A DNA stretch of 64,000 nt. Source: Sphaerulina vaccinii. Lineage: Eukaryota; Ascomycota; Dothideomycetes; Mycosphaerellales; Mycosphaerellaceae. The translations under genes and the position numbers were made by a program. The notes under the pieces were generated by a model, which saw only the letters and a program-made list of their open reading frames with translations, was not told where the DNA came from and ran no database searches. The DNA lies in NCBI GenBank assembly GCA_022570795.1, contig JAKUDP010000002.1, forward strand, positions 744,001-808,000, given 5' to 3'. How positions within the stretch are numbered: the first letter of the stretch is position 1; the number at the start of each line of letters is the position of its first letter. Below are positions 22,203 through 30,977 of the stretch, one piece after another.

Positions 22203-23778
22203 ATGAGTTTCACCAAGTCTGTCGCAGCAGGAGACGAGCTGGAAGACATCTTTCACACACATGGCTGGAGAAATCTGGTGGCGGTTATGGGCGATGCGCT
22301 TCGAGCGTCCAACAATGTCGGCATTCAGGCAGCAGACCGTAGAGATACCCAGGGCCAAGAAGGCATGCTTGGAAGTGCGGCAGCTGGACCCAGCTCAGAG
22401 TCGAAAATAGGTCACCCTGCAGAGCGAAGGAAGCTGTGCGATAGTCTACGTAGACTCATCGAGGTTGCAGCCACGATAGAGCCATCCCAGACAGACCACA
22501 GGGCAGACGTAGACGGAGGCTCCGTCTTGAGGCAACAAGATGGTAGAGATTTCGTTGACAATCGAAGGTGAATAGCTAAGCCCGAGAGTAATGGTCTTCG
22601 TACCGATTTGGTGCTGACAGAGTTCCTTAGTCTACCGCAAGCGTCGCCTAGGAGTTTTGCAAACGAGCAGCAGGTCGCCACGGCGAGCTCAAGTAGGCCG
22701 CTGAGTGCGCCGAGTGGCGAGCTAGGCAGATTAAGTATGTCGGCTTACCATCAGCACAACATGGAGTATACTTGGGGAGATTCAAGAAATCAAACCCTCA
22801 CAACCATGTCCTATCCGCCACCAATGATGATGAGTCACGGATTCGCCCCGTGCAACAATGGGAAAGCTCCTGTAGGATACTCAGTGCCGGGTCCAGTATC
22901 ACACCCAGGTAGCTATGGACCACAGTTTGGAGGATGGCAGAATGGGATCGGGATGCAGCATCCCTTTTATCCTCCAAATGGGCCTCATCATAACGGAAAC
23001 GGGAGCGTCGGGTCCTTAGATCATGTCATTGCAACCAGTACTGTTCCGGACTCGGAGCTTGATAGCGATCAAAAACTGTATGAGAGTAAGTATAGCTGAC
23101 TTCAAGCTCAAGCGAGAAGGAGCGCTAACTGTATCCTAGCATTCAAAATTAGAGAGAAGCCGAAGAAATTCTTTCGGCCAGGAAGGGTAACATGAAACTC
23201 ACCGTTCGCACACTCACTCAGTTGCTAATAGCAATAGGTCCTTATGGTCTTGTGGACTGAGCCGCAAGGAAGCGACAGAGAGTCGATGCTCAGTAATTAC
23301 ACGTTCCGTGGAGCATATGGCGAGAGGGTCCATTCGAAGATCAGGCGTTTTATTGTTGTGGCTCGATATGAGAGGCATTCTCTAGCCATGTAAGTGGACT
23401 GCTAGAATTCGGTGGTGATCTGCAACTGACGCTGTTAGCCCGATATCTACGTACAATAGATGTGGCGTGGCCAACCAGGGTGTCAATAAAGCGGACCATG
23501 GCATCGTATACAGTGGTATCTCACCGCCGATGCCACAGAACAACGAACTGCCACTGCCGCAGACTTATGAGAGGCCCATGGTCCCGATCGCGATCCGTGT
23601 TGTTATGGATGACGCAACGGACAGGCTACACCGAATGTCGCGTGTTCACTATGGCAAGGTCCATACCATTGAGCACAATGTGAGAGCGAAGAGTGTTGGT
23701 ATGGTACACGACGGTTCGTTACAAAGTCTACATGCACAACACAGGGAGGTGTTGTCAAGGGAAATATCTGATGCTTAG
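22203..23778 (+). CDS. DUF6590-like protein, five exons (D1)
   Basis: Exons 22203-22567, 22631-23085, 23140-23186, 23238-23389 and 23439-23778 are joined by four introns of 63, 54, 51 and 49 bp, with clear branch sites (GCTGAC, GCTAAC, GCTAAT, ACTGAC). This gives 452 aa. The N-terminal 270 residues are low-complexity, rich in Ser/Pro/Gly/Asn/His. The C-terminal 165 residues form the DUF6590-like domain: KKFFRPGR, VLMVLWTEPQGSD, RRFIVVARYERHSLAIPIST, KADHGIVYSG, DRLHRMSRVHYGKVHTIEHN and SVGMVHDGS. These match the two minus-strand copies at 24102 and 27372. Unlike those copies it lacks both the aromatic-rich N-terminal motif and the C-terminal helical motif, and it has introns. Function is unknown. 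Confidence 0.8.
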
Positions 23779-24101
23779 GTCATACAACATCCGAGGAGTA
23801 CCCGGCGCAGCTAGTCAAAATTCGTGTGCGCTTCCAACATAAATGAGACATGGTTCCCGCCATGCCGATGCTTGCTTCCTTGCTTCCCGTCACACCCAAT
23901 TCCAACCTCGTTCTTCCAGTCTGAAGTGATGGGGTTCTGCCCTCTGTTGACAACAGCAAACCGCACTCGATGACCGACACCCTGCTTGGGCAGTGTCAAT
24001 CTTTCGCACGTATTTCAAGATCACCAGCGACGACGCTGGTGCCAGAGCCCTTCCCGTACGGTGACCGGCTCTGGTTGTGTATAATGGTAAGAGATCACGA
24101 C
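23779..24101. other. Convergent gap
   Basis: 323 bp between two convergent DUF6590-like genes. Nothing recognisable. Confidence 0.4.
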
Positions 24102-25133
24102 TCATCGCCTGCGTCGGAGGAAGCGGCGAACAGCGTCTTGCGCGTCGTCATATGACATTCCTGGAGCTTGCGACTGATATGCAACAGTGAGCTTCTGCAT
24201 GATCTCTTCTTCAGACCAGCCCGCCGCTTGGAGACGTCTTCTCGCAGTTTGAGTCCGCTCAGCTTGCTCGTCAAGTGCATCGGTCGCCGCCCGTGGCTGC
24301 TGTGTCTCCGCCGACCGCTGCTGCTGTATCTTTCCCTGCTCTTTCTGCACGTACTCGTGCTGATATATCAGGGCCGCCTCGGACTTCTCATGGACTACAC
24401 CGACTTCATGCACTGGCGTGTTGATATTGATCTGTGTGGCCTGGCCATAGTTGATCCGTGACATACGATGGAGTCGTTCATCTGGCCGATGTGGATTGAT
24501 TCTGATCGGATTGGGTAGCATTGGACCTTCTCCTCGGTTAGGCAACTCAGCATGATCACTCTCCGGTGGTGTTCTGTCGGTATGGACGATTCCGTGCTGA
24601 TGCTTGACAACACCTTCTCTACCCACGCCTTGTCCGCCATACGAGGCAATTGGCAACGCCCATACAAAGTCGGATCCGTCCGCCGGAACGCTGATCACCA
24701 CATATCGCTGGACACCCGATATAGTCCCGTGCTCTCCTGTATTGGCTGGGCGTAGACTACTAAGCACGCTGACTCCTGATGAGGTTGGTAGCTCTTGTGC
24801 CCGAACGGCAAATACTCGAAATCTCCTGAAAAACGAACGAGGCTGAGACCGGAACGGCGAACGTGAAGATTGCTGACTCGGAGGACTTCCTCTGCTTCCT
24901 ATCACTTGGTATTCGGCGGACCTTTGGCTTCCCGCACTGAATTGCTCGCCAGAATTTCTCGGAAGGGCTGGGACAGGCGCTGCAGAACGAGGCGTGGTCT
25001 GTGTCATCGGAATCCTGACGCCATTCTGGAACACATATTGTCGACGTTCAGGATCGATGTAGTAGTATTGCTCTCTTTGAGCATCCCATTGCCAGGCAGT
25101 TGACGAACTGTTGCCGCCTCCTTTGGAAGACAT
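24102..25133 (-). CDS. DUF6590-like protein, intronless (D2)
   Basis: 343 aa. Residues about 13-40 form an aromatic-rich motif (WQWDAQREQYYYIDPERRQY), similar to WW/OCRE-like repeats. The DUF6590-like domain is at about 101-260: FFRRFRVFAVRAQ, VQRYVVISVPADG, ALPIASYGGQGVGREGVVKH, GIVHTDR, ERLHRMSRINYGQ and VGVVHEKS. A Gln-rich linker leads to a C-terminal helical motif (LQAAGWSEEEIMQKL, then PGMSYDDAQDAVRRFL) that is also present in the copy at 27372. It is head-to-head with the coiled-coil gene at 25666, with 532 bp between start codons. The domain name is from memory of the Pfam family; molecular function is unknown. Confidence 0.82.
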   Translation of the reverse strand: MSSKGGGNSSSTAWQWDAQREQYYYIDPERRQYVFQNGVRIPMTQTTPRSAAPVPALPRNSGEQFSAGSQRSAEYQVIGSRGSPPSQQSSRSPFRSQPRSFFRRFRVFAVRAQELPTSSGVSVLSSLRPANTGEHGTISGVQRYVVISVPADGSDFVWALPIASYGGQGVGREGVVKHQHGIVHTDRTPPESDHAELPNRGEGPMLPNPIRINPHRPDERLHRMSRINYGQATQININTPVHEVGVVHEKSEAALIYQHEYVQKEQGKIQQQRSAETQQPRAATDALDEQAERTQTARRRLQAAGWSEEEIMQKLTVAYQSQAPGMSYDDAQDAVRRFLRRRR

Positions 25134-25665
25134 ATTGAGCGTGCATCAATGATCCTCCTTGCGAATCAAATGCTTGCAAGCATACCGATCATGTCTTCAC
25201 AGTTTGTATGGAGACAACCACCCATTTATCGTCAAAGCCTCGGCAGACCCGTGCAACCCGGTACAATGTTTACTGTAGAGCACAAGAGACGAGGTAGGAA
25301 AGAAGAAGGTGATCTGCCCCGCGCAAATGCGGACATGCAGGCCTAATCATGCATCTACCTACCTAGTATCGTGTGAGCTGCAGGTAAAACGCGACGAGCT
25401 GGTATTTGTATGCAGCATGCATATGCAACTTACGCGATTGGATCGCTTCGAGGCTTTGGTGCCACTACTATTTTCTTCTCCGAACATTGTTCGACTGCTT
25501 CCATGATTTTCGGCGACCAATCTAACGCTCCAATGTCGCGACCTTTGTTATTGTGCTAATGTTACACGCGTGCTTGCCATCGTTGTAGTTGTTGGCAACG
25601 CTGACGCGTAGTCGTCGCTGTTCAGTGGCGATGTAGCATTCACAATTGGCTAATTCTGTCTGACA
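25134..25665. promoter_or_regulatory. Shared divergent promoter, pair 1 (D2 / CC3)
   Basis: 532 bp between divergent start codons. A CCAATCT box lies at 25517-25523, 149 bp before the coiled-coil start, and an ATTGGCT (reverse CCAAT) lies close to that start near 25645. The equivalent position of the second pair has the same CCAATCT. Control of both genes from this stretch is inference. Confidence 0.45.
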
Positions 25666-27003
25666 ATGTTCGGCTTCGCAAAGCTATGGGACCAGCATGC
25701 TGCCACACCGAACGACACGACTCCTGCCATCAATGGCACTCTTGAGCGAAGTGGAGATGCCATATACCCCGGCGATACACTCAGTCGACCACAGTTGTAC
25801 GAAGAAGAGAAAGAAGAAGGAGAGGAAGACGAAGAAGACCATGAACAACGTGTCGAGAAGCAGTACGGCGCCGAAAGGGCAGCTCGCTCGGAACGAGACG
25901 GGTCGCGGCCTCTGACCACGAACCACTCAAAATTGTCGCAAGAAGAGTCCGTATCATTGCAACATCGTTATGCGCGAGCTCTGCGTAGTCAAGAAGAGGT
26001 TCTGCGGACACGCACGGAGACACTCGTCTCCTTGAAAGAGGCCGCCCAACTTCGGCGCTTCGCACGACAATCACAACAACAATTGCTCGAATATGTACGC
26101 GATCAACTCGATGGGAAGGACCCGAAGATTGTGGCACTTTACAACAATGCACAAAGAGATACCAATGTCCTTGACGCTCAAGCCATGACTGCCAGCACCT
26201 TGGAGACGAAGCTCATGAACCTTGAGTTCCATATGCAACAACGAGAGCAGGACTTTTTCGAAGCATTGAAAGAGTCTAGAATATGGAACACCGCACAGCT
26301 TGGTTCGGCTCTGCACATAGAAGCATCCCGCCCTGGTTCTTCGCGCTCGGCATCTCCTACTCTAGACCCACTACTGGAGCAGTATTATAGCAAAGCAGGC
26401 GACATCAACCTTCTCGGAGAAGAAATAGCCGATCTCGATATGAATTTCTGTCAGGCTGCTGGTCGACGAGAGCTTCTGGCTGATCAGGGCCAAGCGCCGT
26501 CTCGAGCAGCGAGCGTGTATGAACGCGAATACCAGGAGCGAAGACATCATCTGAGCCATGAGCTTAGCCTAGCGATCGAAGTGGTTGAGCAAGCGAAGAG
26601 AGAGTGCATAGCAGCAGGTCTCGACCCTGCTAGGCAAGAATCCAATCGAACCTCGTCAGAAACCAGTGCTGTCAGAGACGACCCCGTCCTGCCCAGCCTG
26701 TTGCGTATGCCGCCGCGGCCCTTGATCAGTCCATTGTTGGATGAGCCTGCTCCTGAGTCGGATGAGCTGCCAGCAAGTCAGGTGGAATCACAAGTCTTGG
26801 ACTGGGCCGAGCGTGTTGCAAACTCCAGTGGTGAAGTCTTGCCCTTGTCCGTCAGCCAGCAAGATGTAGCCGCATTGAGAGACTTCCGCCACGAGCTAGA
26901 CACATCAAGCTACGTCGCCGTTCGCCGTATGCGGCGCAATAGCAGCAGATCTCACCAGCGTCGAAAGAATTCGGGAGTGATGGAGCATTTGCAAGCTACA
27001 TGA
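25666..27003 (+). CDS. Coiled-coil protein of the array (CC3)
   Basis: 445 aa, no intron. An acidic Glu/Asp-rich segment (about 44-65) precedes a long coiled coil (about 85-215). Block 2 is at about 236-323: LLEQYYSKAGDINLLGEEIA, RRELLADQ, then CIAAGLDPA. It aligns with the genes at 19483 and 29556 at the spacing Y-Y...GD...DQ...C-x-A-A-G-L. The C-terminal 120 residues are Ser/Pro/Arg-rich and end with a basic Arg/His-rich stretch (RRMRRNSSRSHQRRKN), possibly a nuclear signal. No transmembrane segment or signal peptide is visible. It is paired divergently with the DUF6590-like gene at 24102. It may oligomerise through its coil, which is inference. Confidence 0.78.
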   Translation: MFGFAKLWDQHAATPNDTTPAINGTLERSGDAIYPGDTLSRPQLYEEEKEEGEEDEEDHEQRVEKQYGAERAARSERDGSRPLTTNHSKLSQEESVSLQHRYARALRSQEEVLRTRTETLVSLKEAAQLRRFARQSQQQLLEYVRDQLDGKDPKIVALYNNAQRDTNVLDAQAMTASTLETKLMNLEFHMQQREQDFFEALKESRIWNTAQLGSALHIEASRPGSSRSASPTLDPLLEQYYSKAGDINLLGEEIADLDMNFCQAAGRRELLADQGQAPSRAASVYEREYQERRHHLSHELSLAIEVVEQAKRECIAAGLDPARQESNRTSSETSAVRDDPVLPSLLRMPPRPLISPLLDEPAPESDELPASQVESQVLDWAERVANSSGEVLPLSVSQQDVAALRDFRHELDTSSYVAVRRMRRNSSRSHQRRKNSGVMEHLQAT

Positions 27004-27371
27004 TCATGAAACTGCTTGGTGAAGGCAATTGTAAAAGTAGTGCACATGTTGGTGTAAATCACTATGTCAAGATAGTCAGAAAGCACTGCAGTAAGAATAC
27101 AGTACAGTTCTTCAGATCAAGGTCGAGGCCGCCAGTATCATGCAGTCATTCCTTCCCCATGAAAAATATCTTGAGTGAGGAGATCGTGAAAAGAACTTCA
27201 AGAAGCCAGATCAGATGCACGCGTTATAGTAGCAAAGCGGACCCAGCCCACGTACGCAAGCTGAGTGAACGTCGTCGATACAGTGAAGAAGTACCGAATA
27301 AGGCACAGCCCAAAGACTGACCTGGCGAGGTTGTGTATGGCGTATGACGACAAGCTTGTCCCACTGGACTA
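27004..27371. other. Convergent gap between array genes
   Basis: 368 bp between CC3 and D3, which converge. Nothing recognisable. Confidence 0.4.
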
Positions 27372-28952
27372 TCACTCGTAAAGCTCATCAGCATCCAACT
27401 CACTGCCGGATGCCTGGTGAACTTCATTGTCGTGATCTTCATCATCATCATCATCCTCATCCTCATCGTCATCGTCATCTTTGTCGTCATCATCAACAGT
27501 CTGTCTCTGAGCATGCGTGCTGTAAGCTCGTCCGGCACGTGTTGGTTCTGGTTGGGACGCAGTAGCGCCATATACGAGCATACCTCGAATGGTCTGGACA
27601 GCAGTCTCCCATGATAGATCTGGCCTTTCTTTGCATAGTTGTGCTGCAAGTGCGCCTAGAGCCTGCTGCTTTGGTGCCCCTCGAGCAATCATCTGGCGGA
27701 ACGATGACTGTACAGTCTCGGCTTGCGTCGCAGTTGGTGTTGGCGCCGTAGCATTTGCAGACTGCTTGCCTTTGCCTCTGCTAGATGACGGACTATCTTG
27801 GTCACGGTCTGAGTCGGAGTCATCCGAATCATCTACGTTCCAGACGGCCTTAAATTGATCCAGCAATGGCTTTATGGAACGCGGATGAACCATACCGAAT
27901 GCCTTCACCTTGATGTTGTGTTGTATAGTGTGTACCTTGGCAAAGTCTATGCGAGACATTGGATCAAGCTTGTCCCTCGGTTTGTTGTCGGCTGTCACCT
28001 GGATAGCAAAGTCCCGCATGCCATCTTCGCCTTCATCTGGCAACTCATCGTTACGCGGCTGTGGCTCAGTCCCTGTGTAGATAATGGCATGATCAGACTT
28101 TGTGACTCCTGGTTTGCTCACACCTCTGCCGGAATATGTGACAATAGGCAATGCACTGCAGAAGTCCTTGCCTTCTCGAATGACCACAAATCGGCGCACT
28201 TTGGAAAAGACTGTCTCTTGGAATCTGTTTTTCGTGAAGGCGGGATCCATTTCGGTCATCGAAGTTATCACAGTGCGAGACTCGCCAGCTGGCTCAACCC
28301 AAAGCACTAAGAACACTCTTCCTAATACAAAGAATTTACGTCCAGGTGTGCGAATCGAGAACCCTTGGTGGAGCGCCTCTGACTGTCCTGGAGTGCCGAG
28401 CAGATATCGAGTCGCATCAATGCCCTGTCGGGATAACGATGGGTCTGTTATTCGATTCTTGGGCTCTGTTGCGTAAGACGTCTTCACATGGCTTCTCTGG
28501 TCCTGGGCGTCTACAATCCTCATACCATCTCTGTTGTGGACGTATGGCACGACCGGCGTGGGAGGACTTCCAACTGTCTGTGAACGTGCACTTCCAGATA
28601 TGGAAAGACCGCCCATCGCGCTCGAAATAGACGTGCCGGGGCTCGCACTTGGTTGGCCTCGAGGAACATATTGCTGTCCTCCGGTGCTTAGTCTGTAGCT
28701 GTTGCTGATGTTGGGAGGAGAACTGCTGTAATTCGCGCCAGGGATCTGTATGGGCGCAGTTTGAGCATATGGGTTTTGATAGTAAGTCCTCGGCGTGTGC
28801 TCAGGACGTCTCATTCGTGCTCTATCTTCATAGACTAGTTCGTCTGTACGACTGTCGTAATGATAGTATTGGCGATATCTTGAGTCCCAGAAGAGGTAGA
28901 GCTGCAGATCTGATCGATATACAATCTGACGCTGTTCAGGTGGTCCAGACAT
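27372..28952 (-). CDS. DUF6590-like protein, intronless, with acidic tail (D3)
   Basis: 526 aa. The aromatic N-terminal motif (LFWDSRYRQYYHYDSRTDEL) is at about 20-40. A Ser/Pro/Gly/Tyr-rich segment follows. The domain at about 205-372 is the most complete copy here: KFFVLGRVFLVLWVEPAGES, VRRFVVIREGKDFCSALPIV, GVSKPGVTKSDHAIIYTG, KLDPMSRIDFAKVHTIQHNI and AFGMVHPRSIKPLLDQF. Then comes a Ser/Asp/Glu-rich linker and the C-terminal helical motif (MIARGAPKQQALGALAAQLC, PDLSWETAVQTIRGML) shared with D2. The protein ends in a long Asp/Glu tract encoded by GAT/GAC/GAG repeats. The first Met (MSGPPEQ) was chosen as start. It is head-to-head with the coiled-coil gene at 29556. Confidence 0.85.
   Translation of the reverse strand: MSGPPEQRQIVYRSDLQLYLFWDSRYRQYYHYDSRTDELVYEDRARMRRPEHTPRTYYQNPYAQTAPIQIPGANYSSSPPNISNSYRLSTGGQQYVPRGQPSASPGTSISSAMGGLSISGSARSQTVGSPPTPVVPYVHNRDGMRIVDAQDQRSHVKTSYATEPKNRITDPSLSRQGIDATRYLLGTPGQSEALHQGFSIRTPGRKFFVLGRVFLVLWVEPAGESRTVITSMTEMDPAFTKNRFQETVFSKVRRFVVIREGKDFCSALPIVTYSGRGVSKPGVTKSDHAIIYTGTEPQPRNDELPDEGEDGMRDFAIQVTADNKPRDKLDPMSRIDFAKVHTIQHNIKVKAFGMVHPRSIKPLLDQFKAVWNVDDSDDSDSDRDQDSPSSSRGKGKQSANATAPTPTATQAETVQSSFRQMIARGAPKQQALGALAAQLCKERPDLSWETAVQTIRGMLVYGATASQPEPTRAGRAYSTHAQRQTVDDDDKDDDDDEDEDDDDDEDHDNEVHQASGSELDADELYE
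27425..27496. repeat. Imperfect CAT/CTC-type triplet repeat encoding Asp/Glu tract
   Basis: A run of ATC/CTC/GTC triplets on the plus strand. On the minus strand it reads GAT/GAG/GAC and encodes the acidic tail of the DUF6590-like protein D3. It is likely length-variable. Confidence 0.8.
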
Positions 28953-29555
28953 GTCCACGAAACTCTAACCTAGAAGTCGCCCGCATGAGGCTGCAGTCAG
29001 CTATTATACCTGTAGCTCCACTTTGGCGGCTCTGCTCATGCAAGTCGACCAAGCTGCGTGTCGTGACAGCAACCACGACGATATCCTAGCGATGAGGCAA
29101 GGTCTTGAAGTCGTCTTTGGGTACGAAGCGTTTCGTCCCCAGTGCGGTGACACCGAGGAGATGCGGAATGATCGGGCTGCAACATGGCATTGCCGCCAGC
29201 CTTGTTGCGATGGCGAGGTGATGGTCGGCAAATTGTAAGAACTGCAAGGCAAAGAAGGCAACCTTGTGAACAGGTGAGGTCAAAGATGATTGGCGGCTAA
29301 GCCGCACCTCGACTTCTGCCACCTTGGCAAGCCTAGCCTACCACGGCACTGGGGACTGTTGTTAGGAGCATCTAACTCACTTACTCAAGCCGCGTCTTAT
29401 TTATTCGAATCGCCACCCAATCTCGCTTCAGCCTCCTGTGGGCTTTTGAGATGTGACAGGCTGACAGCCTTGCGTCTCCAGCGACGCCGAGCTCATAGTA
29501 CACGTACCTGACCAGAGTCGCCTGATGTGTTTGCTTCTGCTCTTGCTTCGTGGCA
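28953..29555. promoter_or_regulatory. Shared divergent promoter, pair 2 (D3 / CC4)
   Basis: 603 bp between divergent start codons. A CCAATCT box at 29417-29423 is 139 bp before the coiled-coil start, nearly the same distance as in pair 1, and GATTGGCGG (reverse CCAAT) lies near 29287. Outside these boxes no extended similarity between the two divergent intergenic stretches is visible by eye. Confidence 0.45.
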
Positions 29556-30977
29556 ATGCCGGACAGTGACTCTAAGAGACGAGGCGGTGACCAGGATCAG
29601 GATGTGCCATCTTTGTCCCACGCTTCCACGCTGCAGTCAGAGCCCTGGAGTTTCGTTGACGATGATGGGAGAACAGAGGACTGTAGACAAGCGTGTCCGA
29701 AGACACACGAGGAGACCTTTAACACCGGAGCTTCCGTTCCGCGCATGGACACAGTTGATCATATCAGCTCGCAGCAGCTTCCAGAGATGGCAACTACACT
29801 AGATCTACAGGAGCCTCCAACTACACGATCTAAATCATCAAGAGTATTCCTTCGCCGGTATCGCAAGGCCACCAATCTGCAAGCAGAATTGCTTCATCTG
29901 CGCGAGAAATATGAAGAAGAACTTGCGAGAGCGCAACAAGCCCGGATGTCACACAAAGCTTCGCAAAGAAACATCGTGGACCGTCTCGCAAAGGCAGTTG
30001 ATGAGCATACCCATGTGTCTGAATTTGTGGAGCTATATCACGCGATCATTACAGATCAGTCGAATTGTGCCTCCTTAGAAGAGCGGCTCTACGAACAGGA
30101 GAATATTCTACTTGAAGCAACTAGGAGGTTAAGCCAAAAAGAGCGACAGTTGAGCAAAGCGTTGACCACTGTTGCGCAGATACTTAGTCCGGACACAGTA
30201 CCATCTTCACACCAACGAGCTTTGTCGGTTAATGGAATGGAAAACAACCAAGAGACCTCGAACAGCGATGCCAGTCCTGTGCTGATTGAGTATTACAGCA
30301 CACTTGCAGATCTAGACATCATGGCAGAACGACTGCAGAGTCTTGGGTTTGACTACCACGAAGAGCGAGCAGTGCGCACCTTTAAGCAGGACCAAGAGAC
30401 CCAGCTGTCGACCACGGATGATGACTTCGAAGAGTCGTGGAGAGTGCAATTGAGCATTGCCCGCAAGGCGTACGAGCAAGCTCTCGCTGCTACAAACGCC
30501 GCTTATGATGCTTGTCAAAGGCAAGGTATCATGATTGCCACAGAACAGGAGAATCGACCGGTATACATGGAGACACACGATGTCGAGCACTTCAACCAAC
30601 ACGACTTCTTATCACAGGAACCATTACCTCGTGTACAATCAGAGCAGCAATTGAGCATCCGAACAACTTCATTAGCTAGGTCGAGCGCTCCAACTGGGAA
30701 TTTATGGGCTGAAGTGCGGTCTGTGCAGCCCAGCAAGGCAGACAAAGCAAGACTGAAAGCATCCATTGAGCAGTGGATTCAGTCTACATCTGAAGAGACC
30801 ACGGGCCCTGGAAACGTTGCACCAGGAGGCATGGAAAGTATCGGTGTCCATGAGCATGAGGACATCCCTCAGGCGGGGACTTTGGACGGGCTTTCGTCGA
30901 ACACGTCTCGGCAGACTGCTACCGACGACAGACTGGTGCCTTCTGATGGCAGAACAGGTGTGACAGCGATGACCTAG
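29556..30977 (+). CDS. Coiled-coil protein of the array (CC4)
   Basis: 473 aa, no intron. The N-terminal 95 residues are acidic and disordered. A basic stretch (SRVFLRRYRKATNLQ) precedes a long coiled coil (about 105-225), with segments LLHLREKYEEELARAQQARM and LEERLYEQENILLEATRRLS. Block 2 is at about 243-325: LIEYYSTLADLDIMAERLQS, then DQETQLSTTDDDFEE, then CQRQGIMIA. It aligns with CC2 and CC3. The C-terminal 130 residues are Ser/Thr/Gln-rich. The protein carries no enzyme motif, membrane segment or signal peptide. It is the divergent partner of D3. The start chosen is the first ATG after an in-frame GTG. Confidence 0.78.
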   Translation: MPDSDSKRRGGDQDQDVPSLSHASTLQSEPWSFVDDDGRTEDCRQACPKTHEETFNTGASVPRMDTVDHISSQQLPEMATTLDLQEPPTTRSKSSRVFLRRYRKATNLQAELLHLREKYEEELARAQQARMSHKASQRNIVDRLAKAVDEHTHVSEFVELYHAIITDQSNCASLEERLYEQENILLEATRRLSQKERQLSKALTTVAQILSPDTVPSSHQRALSVNGMENNQETSNSDASPVLIEYYSTLADLDIMAERLQSLGFDYHEERAVRTFKQDQETQLSTTDDDFEESWRVQLSIARKAYEQALAATNAAYDACQRQGIMIATEQENRPVYMETHDVEHFNQHDFLSQEPLPRVQSEQQLSIRTTSLARSSAPTGNLWAEVRSVQPSKADKARLKASIEQWIQSTSEETTGPGNVAPGGMESIGVHEHEDIPQAGTLDGLSSNTSRQTATDDRLVPSDGRTGVTAMT

